A stretch of DNA of 64,000 nucleotides from Raineyella sp. LH-20 (lineage in GTDB: Bacteria > Actinomycetota > Actinomycetes > Propionibacteriales > Propionibacteriaceae): contig NZ_CP137003.1 of the NCBI RefSeq assembly GCF_033110965.1, positions 1,364,001 to 1,428,000 of the forward strand, read 5' to 3'. The notes beneath the pieces are model-generated. The model worked only from the letters and a program-made list of their open reading frames with translations. It searched no databases and had not been told where the DNA came from. The translations under genes were made by a program, and so were the position numbers. Position 1 is the first letter of the stretch, and every line of letters begins with the position of its first letter. Of this stretch, positions 17,476 through 25,008 are shown piece after piece.

Positions 17476-18008
17476 CGTCCGTCCTGTATCGAGAGGGCCG
17501 CGGGTCTCCGGTCCTCGCCGGAGGCGTCCGGGGCAGGCGACCCGGCGTGCTGGTCGGGCCGTCGGACATGGCCCCCGCCCAGCCGTGTCATGTGGTGCGC
17601 ACGCCTGTGCGGTGGACACCGGGGGCCGACCATTCCCTCGCGAGGGGTGCCCCACCGACCCGGTATCCCGGTCCGACTTGGGGCCGACTCTAACCGAGGT
17701 GCGCGCCGGAAACGGCGGTCCGGGGCCGTCTCCGGGCGGTTGCCACGCCGTACGTGCCCTGTCGGCGACAGCGCCCGGGAGACCGTCGTACGCCGTCGGG
17801 CGGGTCGGGTCCGCCCGGCCGGGACGCCCCGCGGACGTGGCCGTCCGGAGCGGCCCCGGCACCCCGGAATGCCGCGCTGACGTGGGCGTCGACCGGTCGT
17901 CACGGCGACACACCGGACGATCCCCGGCCCGCCGCCCCGGCCGTCGGATCGGGGCCGCGCGGGGAGCGATCGCGGGGTGCCGACCGGCGGGTTCCTATGA
18001 CTTGCTGT
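17476..18008. other. Gene-free interval upstream of the DUF4282 gene
   Basis: No ORF here has convincing coding character; frames that run through it are GC-driven shadows. On the minus strand it holds the probable DUF4282 promoter (TAGAGT at 17687-17692) and a long leader. Nothing else recognisable was found before the tandem repeat that starts at 18009. Confidence 0.5.
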
Positions 18009-18099
18009 GGATCTGACGTGGGGGGATCTGACGTGGGGGGATCTGACGTGCTGTGGATCTGGCGTGCGGGGATCCGCCCTGCGGGGATCCGCCGGTCAC
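18009..18099. repeat. 15-bp tandem repeat, about six degenerate units
   Basis: Units follow GGATCTGACGTGGGG. Two identical copies (18009-18023, 18024-18038) are followed by progressively diverged ones to 18099, the third with one extra base. The last unit overlaps the stop codon of the polysialyltransferase-like gene, so the array could have changed the 3' end of that gene. Confidence 0.8.
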
Positions 18100-19136
18100 C
18101 GGGCCAGCAGGGCCGCCAGGTCCTCGGTGCCCGCGGTCAGCGGCACGAACTGGTCGAGCAGCGCGCGCTGGTCGGGCCCCAGCTCGCGGTCGAGGTGGGC
18201 CAGCAGCGGGTGACGGACCCGGACGGCCGTGGTGCCGTAGAGGGCGGCGAGGTTGAGCAGAGCCGTGCTGTTCGCGCCGAGCGCCACCCGGGCGGCGACC
18301 ACCTCGGGATCCATCTCGGCCGGGCCGTGTCCCTCGGCGACCGGCAGGCCCCGATACAGCTCGACCGGGTCGGCAGGATGGGGGCGCACCACGAAGTCGA
18401 GACCGGCCGCGGCGGCTGCCGCGCCGACCTCCCGCAGATGGGTGAGATAGTCCGCGGCCGGCAGCAGCCCCAGGGCGACCCACGGCTGCGCGAGGTAGAC
18501 CGCCCGCTCCGTACGTTCCCCGGGCGCCGGCACCCGGCCGCGGAACTCGTCGGCTACCGGCGGGTTGAGTCGCCAGCGCGCCGGGCCGGGCGTCGTGCCG
18601 GGGCCGGGCGTCGTGCCGGGATCGGGCTCCTCCCGCAGATAGAGCGGCCACCGTTCGTCGGTGAGCCGGGCGACGGCGGTCGTCACCGCCACCGCGCGGA
18701 CGGTCGGCCAGATCCGACCGCCACCCTGCCGCACCCAGGCGTCCCGCCGGGTCCGCCAGGTGCCGTACGTCCCCAGTCCTTCGTCGACCACCACCACGTG
18801 CGGACGGTGCAGCGGCTGGTGGGCGACCATCCGGGCCCACGGCTTGATGCCCGGGGCGCCGACCGCCAGGTAGATCCAGTCGACCCCGCGGCCCGGGCGC
18901 ATCGCCGCCGGATCGGGGTCGGTCCGCACGGTGAGCCGCGGATCGTCGGGCAGGAAGCCGGTCACGTCCTGCGCCGCCACCGTGGTCCGCCCCAGGAACC
19001 CGCCGGTGCCCAGGCTCCGCACGACCACCTCGCCGGCCCGGGTGTCGAGCAGGTGCCGGACGTACGACGCGCAATGGACGAGGTGGGTGCGGTTGCGCAC
19101 CCCGGACAGGGTCACGGCGACCGGCCGGTCGGTCAT
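18096..19136 (-). CDS. Polysialyltransferase-like glycosyltransferase
   Basis: The 346-residue protein resembles bacterial alpha-2,8-polysialyltransferase-like proteins. The N-terminus reads VAVTLSGVRNRTHLVHCASYVRHLL. VVVDEGLGTYGTWRTRR lies near residue 130, a VVRPHPADP motif near 258 and a GANSTALLNLA motif near 293. The last two are the usual HP and nucleotide-sugar ST motifs of this group. In this locus, with a full pseudaminic acid pathway, the acceptor or donor may be a nonulosonic acid; that is inference. A TTPGP repeat interrupts the middle (near residue 182). It ends a three-gene operon. Confidence 0.6.
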   Translation of the reverse strand: MTDRPVAVTLSGVRNRTHLVHCASYVRHLLDTRAGEVVVRSLGTGGFLGRTTVAAQDVTGFLPDDPRLTVRTDPDPAAMRPGRGVDWIYLAVGAPGIKPWARMVAHQPLHRPHVVVVDEGLGTYGTWRTRRDAWVRQGGGRIWPTVRAVAVTTAVARLTDERWPLYLREEPDPGTTPGPGTTPGPARWRLNPPVADEFRGRVPAPGERTERAVYLAQPWVALGLLPAADYLTHLREVGAAAAAAGLDFVVRPHPADPVELYRGLPVAEGHGPAEMDPEVVAARVALGANSTALLNLAALYGTTAVRVRHPLLAHLDRELGPDQRALLDQFVPLTAGTEDLAALLAR

Positions 19137-19163
19137 CGGCGTACCTCCTGGTGGCTCACCGCG

Positions 19164-19652
19164 TCAGGCTACCGGTCCCCGGTCGGCGGGCGGTCGTCCG
19201 GCCGTGCCGGTGCTCACCCGGATCGTCCGACCGCCGGGCGTCGCCAGGTCGAGGGTGTGCACCCGCAGCCCGGTGCCCGCCGCCGGGTCCGTCGGCAGCC
19301 CGTGCAGTCGGATCCACACCAGGATCGGGGTGTCGGTGAGCTTCGCGCAGACCTCCGCCCGGGTCCATCGGGCCCAGAAGTCCTCGCCCCCGAACCTCCG
19401 CGCCAGGGCGACCGGCACCGGCCGGTCGGCGTATTCGGCGTCCAGGGCATAGCGCGCGATCCCGGAGAGGTCGGCGGGCCGCCAGGACAGCACGGTGTCG
19501 TCGGGCAGATGGGTGCGGGTCGGCGCACCGTACGGCGGCCGGCTGCCCCCCTGCGGGCCACGGGGCCGCGCCGGGTGCTCGGTGGAGAGGACGATCTCGG
19601 CCGGCTCCGGGGGACGGTCGGGGCCGTCGGGCCCGTCGGGGTGATCGGCCAT
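19164..19652 (-). CDS. Possible 4'-phosphopantetheinyl transferase-like small protein
   Basis: The 162-residue product is not a clear family match. It does contain the spacing expected of Sfp/AcpS-type enzymes: ALDAEYADRP near residue 69 (a D-x-E Mg2+ pair), ARRFGGEDFW, then WTRAEVCAK near 94 (W-x3-E-x3-K). If real it could load phosphopantetheine onto the ACP encoded at 31322-31573. The usual upstream His-Ser motif is missing and the protein is shorter than Sfp, so it may be inactive or something else. It lies between the GT2 and polysialyltransferase-like genes with 8- and 27-bp gaps. Confidence 0.4.
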   Translation of the reverse strand: MADHPDGPDGPDRPPEPAEIVLSTEHPARPRGPQGGSRPPYGAPTRTHLPDDTVLSWRPADLSGIARYALDAEYADRPVPVALARRFGGEDFWARWTRAEVCAKLTDTPILVWIRLHGLPTDPAAGTGLRVHTLDLATPGGRTIRVSTGTAGRPPADRGPVA

Positions 19653-19660
19653 CGGGTCGC

Positions 19661-20527
19661 TCAGATGATCGGCGGCCGGCCGAGGGCCGTCATCCGGGCC
19701 ACGGTGCGCCAGGAGATCGGGTGGCGCGGGCCGGGGTCGGTGGTCCAGCCCTCCCGCAGCCCCTGGAACCAGATCCTCAGCGCCGCCCGGTCATGCACCC
19801 GGGCGAGGGTGATCAGCACCCAGGTCGCCACGTACGCCCAGCCGAGCGGGCGGGGCAGGTTGCGGCGGGCGACCCAGACCCGGTTGCGGGCGTTCATCCG
19901 GTAGAACACCGCGTGCCGGCTGGCCGGCAGCGCCGGATGGTGCACCCGGATGCCCGGCGTGTAGGTGATCCGCCAGCCCGCGTCCATCATCCGCATCGCC
20001 AGGTCGATGCCCTCGTGGCCGTAGAAGAAGTGCCCCGGCCAGCCGCCGACCTGCTCGAACGCGGCCCGCCGCTCCAGGTGGACGCCCTCCCAGAAGACCA
20101 CCGTGTCGCCGCCGCGGTCGGCGGTCCGGGCGTCGAGGCGGGGGACCCAGCGTCGCGGCCCCGGCTTGCCGTCGGGATCGGTCGGCCGGGGCTGGACGAT
20201 CCCGATGTGCGGATCGGACTCCATCACCGCCACCATCCGGGCCAGGGTGTCCGGTTCGGGCAGCCAGGCGTCGTCGTCGTAGAAGAGGATGTAGTCGCCC
20301 TTCGCCAGCCGGGCGCCCACGTTGCGGCCCTCGGGGATGCCGAGGTTCTCCGGCTCGTGGTGCGTCCGCACCCCGTCGGGCAGACCGGTCGGTTCCCAGG
20401 CGTTGCCGACGACCAGCACGTCGAGCTCGACCCCGGTCTGCGCCAGCAGTGTCTCCAATGCCGTGGCGAGCTCGGTGGGGCGGGTGCCCTGGGACAGCAC
20501 GACGGCGGCGACGGTGGGCAGTGGCAT
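19661..20527 (-). CDS. GT2 family glycosyltransferase
   Basis: The 288-residue enzyme has a GT-A fold: VAAVVLSQGTRPTELATALETLL at the N-terminus, LGIPEGRNVGARLAKGDYILFYDDDAWL near residue 60-90 with the metal-binding DDD, and FYGHEGIDLAMRMMDAGW near 170, the acceptor-side ED-type motif of rhamnosyltransferase-like enzymes. The C-terminus (residues 205-288) is hydrophobic and basic, suggesting membrane association. GGAGG lies 6 nt before the ATG at 20527 and a TAGGCT -10 is about 27 bp upstream. It leads the operon with 19164-19652 and 18096-19136. Confidence 0.88.
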   Translation of the reverse strand: MPLPTVAAVVLSQGTRPTELATALETLLAQTGVELDVLVVGNAWEPTGLPDGVRTHHEPENLGIPEGRNVGARLAKGDYILFYDDDAWLPEPDTLARMVAVMESDPHIGIVQPRPTDPDGKPGPRRWVPRLDARTADRGGDTVVFWEGVHLERRAAFEQVGGWPGHFFYGHEGIDLAMRMMDAGWRITYTPGIRVHHPALPASRHAVFYRMNARNRVWVARRNLPRPLGWAYVATWVLITLARVHDRAALRIWFQGLREGWTTDPGPRHPISWRTVARMTALGRPPII

Positions 20528-20553
20528 GCGGACCTCCAGGGACGACGGCAGCC

Positions 20554-20559
20554 AGCCTA
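20554..20559 (-). promoter_or_regulatory. -10 element upstream of the GT2 operon
   Basis: The minus strand reads TAGGCT about 27 nt before the ATG at 20527, leaving room for a short leader with GGAGG. Confidence 0.45.
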
Positions 20560-20626
20560 GCGGCCCGACCCGGCCCGCTGGTACGGAAGACTCCGGCCAT
20601 GAACGACCTGACCCGACCGGCAAATC

Positions 20627-21251
20627 GCAGATCCGAAGGTCGCTGTCGGCGAGGTCGACATTTTCACCGATCAGGCGGCGTTCGTCGTCCATCCCCCTGG
20701 GCAAGTGGCTGATCGGGTCGGTGAGCAGTTGTTCGGCATGACCGGCTTCGGCTGGCGGTTCTCCTCGGTGGTGTTCGGCGCGCTGCTGGTGTTGTTCACT
20801 GTCCGGCTGTCCCGGCGGCTGTTCCGCTCGACGTTGATCGGCGCGATTGCCGGGCTGTTGCTCACCCTCGACTGCGGGGGTCGTACGGGCCGATGGTGTG
20901 GTGGCGTGGTGGGGCTGCTTGCGACCGATGGCGGTTGGGATCGCTCCTGGGGAGAGGACCACCCGTCCGCTCCGTTGACGGTGACCTTGGGGACGCGGTT
21001 GGCGTCTTTCGTGCAGTTCCACCGCGATATCTATGCCTTCCATACGTCGGACTTTGGTGCTCGGGCTGGTCCTGGGGCCACCGGGCCGGCTTGGACGGCG
21101 ATGGCGCGCCGCGCTCGTCGGCGCCGTGATCGTCGGCGCCGTGATCGTTGTCGTGGCACTGGACTTCGTCTACATCTACCCCGTGCTGACCGACCGGCTG
21201 ATGCTCTACCAGGACTGGCTGTCGCGGTTGTGGCTGCGCTCCTGGGCCTAG
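20627..21251 (+). pseudogene. Decayed dolichyl-phosphate-mannose-protein mannosyltransferase (PMT) gene
   Basis: Fragments of a GT-C protein O-mannosyltransferase appear in changing frames. An N-terminal piece reads DIFTDQAAFVVHPP, followed by LGKWLIG in a shifted frame and GEQLFGMTGFGWRFSSVVFG back in the first. A middle piece reads VQFHRDIYAFHT. A C-terminal piece, again in another frame, reads VYIYPVLTDRLMLYQDWLSR and ends at a stop at 21249-21251. Most of the central 300 residues are gone and several frameshifts are present. An intact gene elsewhere may replace it. Confidence 0.75.
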
Positions 21252-21555
21252 GCGCCAGGGTGTCGGTGAGTGCCGGGCCAAGTCACGACTGCCTCGTACT
21301 CGCAGCGAGCCAAGAAGGCGGCCCAACGACGATTCGCCCGTCGATGGGAGGGAGGTACCGATTCTCAGGATGGCCTCCGGGGAGATATGCTGAGCCCGAG
21401 TTCATACGGGGACGCCAGCGAACGGGCGGCACTTCAAGATCCGCTGCTTTGAGCAGGACTACGCGGCAGCTCCGACCCTTGCCACGAGTGCGAATCCGGG
21501 CAACGCTTGTCGGCGATCGGCCTTGACGGCGACGGATCACGGGGAACTGGAGACC

Positions 21556-23100
21556 ATGCACACCAGACGCGATGGAATCGCTCGAGTGACGACCTCATCG
21601 AGGGTTCGATTCACCATCGCAACGCTCATGGCGACCTTGGTAGGCGTGTTCGTTGCAGTCCTCCACACTCATCTCGGGCTGGGTACCCTGCCCGCGGCTG
21701 CACTCGACGGCACGATCCGAGGTCTCTTCGTCGGTCTCGTGGTGGGAGTCACCGCTGACCGGGCCCTGCGTGCTCCTTGGGCTGTCCTCGCAGGGTGCAT
21801 CGCCAGTTTGATCACCGGGGCCGTGAGCGCTCGTAGGGTACATCTGGACACGGCGTTACTGTTGGCCGGGGCGTTCACGGTCGTGACGGGGATCGTGGTG
21901 GTATGGGCGCTGACTCGCCTGTCCCGAAAGGTCAAGACGAGCACACTGGGCCTCGGGAGCCTGGGCGTTGTGCTTGTCAGCGCGATCGCCCTGGCGGGTT
22001 GGACACCCTGGCGGCCCTCGGACGAAGTCGCAGCGAAGCGGTTCGTCGACCTGGCGTCGCAACCGGTCCCTCTGCACTACGCCTTCGATGGTTGGACCTA
22101 TTTGCGGGCCCGCGACCTCATGATCCAGGGCCAGCCGTTCTACTCCGCGATCACCCAAGCCCTCAGGGACGACTCGCCGGCCCACCGGACCATCGTCGAG
22201 AGCCCCTTCAACATTCGGCAGCCTCTCCTCTTCGAGCTGTGGAGGATACTGCCCGGCGAATTGCCATACCACCTGTTGGGCTGGTTCATCGCTTTCAGCC
22301 TCCTCGCGATCGCCGGCGCTTACCTCCTCGCGCGCACTTTTGTGGAACCCGGACCGGCATTGGTCGCACCGGTCCTGATGACCTCGTGGCTGTATTTCTT
22401 CTGGTGGTCGTATTCCTATGGTGAAGGACCCTGGTTCACCATGATGGAAGTCTGGGCGGGCTTCGTGGCCATCTTCGCCCTCGCCCTCCTACTGCGCCGC
22501 CGATGGCTGGCGAGCTTGGCTCTCCTCTGGTGCGCAGTCGCGACCCGCGAGTTCATGGTGCTGCTGATCCCCGCTTGGCTGGTGGCATGGTTTGTGGGGC
22601 AGCGGCCGGTCGGCCGCCGGCGCACCTGGTGGATACCGGTGGGTGCAGTCGTCGTGCCCGTTCTTGTGTTGCTGCTCCATATGTGGTTGGCGTCCGGGTT
22701 CCTCGAAAGGACACCGTCCAGCACACTGGGGCTGGCACACTGGCTGCACGGTGGGCCGGCGACACTCCAGAGGGCGCTCCAGTTCGGCTGGTATCACGTC
22801 CAGTTCCGCACCTATGTGGTGCCCGCCCTCAGTGTGCTCGCGCTCGCCGGCGCGTTGACCTTGCGGCAGGCTTGGCACCGTGCGACGCTGGCCGTCACGC
22901 TGGTCCTGATGTTGTTCTTCCTCTTCCGGTTCAGTCACGGCGAATGGGCCTACTACTGGGGAGGAATATTCACCCCGATCGTCGTCAGTCTGGTTCCTCT
23001 GGTCGTCAGTCGTTGGCTCCCTTCCCGGGACCGCTCAGGCTACCCCGACCCGGCCCGCCGGCCCGGCCCTGACGCAGACCGTCAGTATCTGCGGGCCTAA
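21556..23100 (+). CDS. Polytopic GT-C-like membrane protein, low-GC, probably acquired
   Basis: The product of about 514 residues has roughly 11-12 hydrophobic segments. Between segments 4 and 5 is a soluble loop with FDGWTYLRARDLMIQGQPFY, reminiscent of GT39/GT-C enzymes that use lipid-linked sugars; no family is certain. The ATG at 21556 follows GGAG; a TTG at 21523 would add 11 residues. Its GC content is visibly lower than that of the neighbours and it uses more A/T-ending codons. It lies exactly between a broken PMT gene and a broken gtrA gene, which suggests that it arrived by recombination. Confidence 0.7.
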   Translation: MHTRRDGIARVTTSSRVRFTIATLMATLVGVFVAVLHTHLGLGTLPAAALDGTIRGLFVGLVVGVTADRALRAPWAVLAGCIASLITGAVSARRVHLDTALLLAGAFTVVTGIVVVWALTRLSRKVKTSTLGLGSLGVVLVSAIALAGWTPWRPSDEVAAKRFVDLASQPVPLHYAFDGWTYLRARDLMIQGQPFYSAITQALRDDSPAHRTIVESPFNIRQPLLFELWRILPGELPYHLLGWFIAFSLLAIAGAYLLARTFVEPGPALVAPVLMTSWLYFFWWSYSYGEGPWFTMMEVWAGFVAIFALALLLRRRWLASLALLWCAVATREFMVLLIPAWLVAWFVGQRPVGRRRTWWIPVGAVVVPVLVLLLHMWLASGFLERTPSSTLGLAHWLHGGPATLQRALQFGWYHVQFRTYVVPALSVLALAGALTLRQAWHRATLAVTLVLMLFFLFRFSHGEWAYYWGGIFTPIVVSLVPLVVSRWLPSRDRSGYPDPARRPGPDADRQYLRA

Positions 23101-23146
23101 GGTGTGTCTCCTAACGTGTTGGTGGTGGGGGCGGCAGGGGTGGGAC

Positions 23147-23392
23147 TCGTGCGTCCCCAACATCGTGCTGTCGTCGGCCGGGGTGCTGCTGATGGTCGAG
23201 GTGTTCGGCTGGGACCAGCGGATCGCGCCGTTGATCGCGACCGTGCTGGCGGTTCCGGTGAGCTACGGCATCGCCCGGACCATCCTCCTCGGCCCGGTCC
23301 ATCGGGCCGAGGCGGCCGCTGCGGCGGCGATGGCGGCGGGGGAGCACCTGGCGGAGCGTCCCGGGCACCCGAGCCACCTGAAGGACCACTGA
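23147..23392 (+). pseudogene. GtrA-family protein, 3' remnant
   Basis: The frame ending at 23392 encodes VPNIVLSSAGVLLMVEVF..RIAPLIATVLAVPVSYGIARTILLG. This matches the C-terminal half of the intact GtrA at 24505-25008 (LPNVLFTTFGVVLLIEVF..RLAPLIAGLAAVPFSYLLARLLLVG). The N-terminal two membrane helices are missing and the sequence upstream belongs to another gene, so it is a truncated copy. A charged tail of about 30 residues follows the last helix. Confidence 0.75.
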
Positions 23393-23437
23393 GGACGCCG
23401 GCCGTGACGGGCACGGCGGCGGACGATCACGCAGCGT

Positions 23438-23443
23438 TATAGT
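23438..23443 (+). promoter_or_regulatory. -10 element of leaderless GtrB-like gene
   Basis: TATAGT lies 6 nt before the ATG at 23450, the best -10 match in the window. No Shine-Dalgarno is present. Confidence 0.65.
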
Positions 23444-23449
23444 TCCGGC

Positions 23450-24505
23450 ATGGGCAACCCCCCGGCGGCGCCGACGGAGCGCTGTGCTTTCCTCAGTGTG
23501 GTGGTCCCCTGTCACAACGAGGCGGCCAATCTGGAGGAACTGCACCGCGGGCTCGCCGCGACCCTGCCCGAGGTGGCCCGGACCTGGCAGATCGTTCTGG
23601 TCGACGACGGCAGCACCGACGGCACCGAGCGGATCGGTCTCGAGCTGGCCGCCCGCGACCCGTACGTCCAGTTCCTGTCCTTCTCCCGGAACTTCGGCAA
23701 GGAGGCGGCGATGCTCGCCGGCCTCGAGCACGCCCGCGGTGACGCGGTGGTGCTGATGGACGGCGACCTGCAGCACCCGGTCGCGATGATCCCCGCGCTG
23801 GTCCGCCGGCACCTCGACGGGTACGACCAGGTGATCGCGCGGCGTGATCGGCGGGCCGACCCGCGGCTGCGGACCGCCCTGTCCCGGGTCTTCTACCGGC
23901 TGGTCAACCCCCTGATCGATGTGCCGCTCGATGACGGGGCGGGCGATTTCCGATTGCTGAGCCGCCGGGCGGTCGACGCCCTGGTGGCGCTGCGGGAGAC
24001 GAACCGCTTCTCCAAGGGCCTCTACAGCTGGATCGGCTTCCCCACCGCCGTTCTCGACTACACGAACGTACGACGCGACGCCGGCCGGTCCAGCTGGACC
24101 CTGCACAAACTCCTCGACTACGCCATCGACGGCATTCTGTCGTTCAACACCAAACCCCTGCGGGTGGCGATCTGGATCGGCCTGTGGATGGTCGGACTGA
24201 TGCTGGCGTACGTGGTCTGGCTGGTCGTCGGCGTCGCCGCATTCGGCGTCCAGACGCCGGGCTACGTGACGACCGTGGCCGCGGTGGTCCTGCTGGCCGG
24301 TGTCCAGCTGATCGTCACCGGGGTGATCGGGGAGTACGTGGGCCGGATCTACTCCGAGGTGAAGCGCCGGCCTGCCTACCTGCTCCGGGTGGACACGGCG
24401 GAGGCCGCCGCGGGGCTCCCGGGAGCCGCCGTCCGCGGAGCCGGCGTTCCGGGGACGACCGACGCGTTCCGGGCTGGGCCGAGCCTGCCGGCCGACGGGG
24501 CCTGA
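23450..24505 (+). CDS. GtrB/DPM1-like polyprenyl-phosphate glycosyltransferase
   Basis: The 351-residue GT2 enzyme has the GT-A domain (LSVVVPCHNEAANLEEL, VDDGSTDGT near residue 49, LMDGDLQHP near 102). DDGAGDFRLLSRRAV near 162 and RSSWTLHKLLDYAIDGI near 207 are typical of GtrB and dolichol-phosphate-mannose synthases. Two C-terminal transmembrane helices lie near 240-290. Such enzymes move a sugar from a nucleotide donor to undecaprenyl phosphate. It precedes gtrA with a TGATG overlap, so the pair would make and flip a lipid-linked sugar for the surface polymer. Confidence 0.9.
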   Translation: MGNPPAAPTERCAFLSVVVPCHNEAANLEELHRGLAATLPEVARTWQIVLVDDGSTDGTERIGLELAARDPYVQFLSFSRNFGKEAAMLAGLEHARGDAVVLMDGDLQHPVAMIPALVRRHLDGYDQVIARRDRRADPRLRTALSRVFYRLVNPLIDVPLDDGAGDFRLLSRRAVDALVALRETNRFSKGLYSWIGFPTAVLDYTNVRRDAGRSSWTLHKLLDYAIDGILSFNTKPLRVAIWIGLWMVGLMLAYVVWLVVGVAAFGVQTPGYVTTVAAVVLLAGVQLIVTGVIGEYVGRIYSEVKRRPAYLLRVDTAEAAAGLPGAAVRGAGVPGTTDAFRAGPSLPADGA

Positions 24506-25008
24506 TGGTGGGGTTCGCCCGGGTCTGGTGGCTGCGCCTGTGGCCGCTGGTGAAGTTCTGCCTCGTCGGAGTGGTCAACACCGGGGTCTACTACGGCGTC
24601 TATCTGGTGGTCCTCCGGTTCCTGCCCTATCCGGTGGCGCATCTGATCGGCTGGACCGTCTCGGTGGTGGTGTCGTACCTGCTCAACTGCGTGTTCACCT
24701 ACCGGGTGCGGCCGACCTGGCGGAAGCTGCTGGTGTACCCGCTCTCCAGCCTGCCCAATGTGCTCTTCACCACCTTCGGGGTGGTGCTGCTGATCGAGGT
24801 GTTCCACGTCGGGGAGAGGCTCGCCCCGTTGATCGCCGGCCTGGCGGCCGTGCCGTTCAGCTACCTGTTGGCCCGGCTGCTGCTGGTCGGTCGGGGGAAG
24901 CAGGAGCCGGATTCGGCCGGTGCGGTCGATGAGGCTGTGGTCGGTGAGGCCGCGGTCAGTGAGGACGGCGCGCCCGGCGACGCCGGAACAGCTCGATGGC
25001 GATCGTGA
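24505..25008 (+). CDS. GtrA-family flippase-like membrane protein
   Basis: The 167-residue protein has four transmembrane helices (about 13-35, 42-64, 82-103, 110-130) with the GtrA signature KFCLVGVVNTGVYYGVY. GtrA proteins are thought to flip polyprenyl-linked monosaccharides. The ATG overlaps the stop of the GtrB-like gene. The C-terminal tail of about 30 acidic and Ala-rich residues is encoded on DNA that also encodes the end of the convergent YfhO gene (53-bp overlap). Confidence 0.88.
   Translation: MVGFARVWWLRLWPLVKFCLVGVVNTGVYYGVYLVVLRFLPYPVAHLIGWTVSVVVSYLLNCVFTYRVRPTWRKLLVYPLSSLPNVLFTTFGVVLLIEVFHVGERLAPLIAGLAAVPFSYLLARLLLVGRGKQEPDSAGAVDEAVVGEAAVSEDGAPGDAGTARWRS

Noticed and set aside
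17754-19904. A 716-codon plus-strand frame across the polysialyltransferase-like gene
   Set aside because: It crosses intergenic DNA and lies antisense to two genes with better protein character; composition is Arg/Gly/Ala-rich throughout.
21604-21615. tRNA-like T-loop sequence (GTTCGATTC)
   Set aside because: It lies inside the membrane-protein gene and no acceptor or anticodon stem can be built around it.
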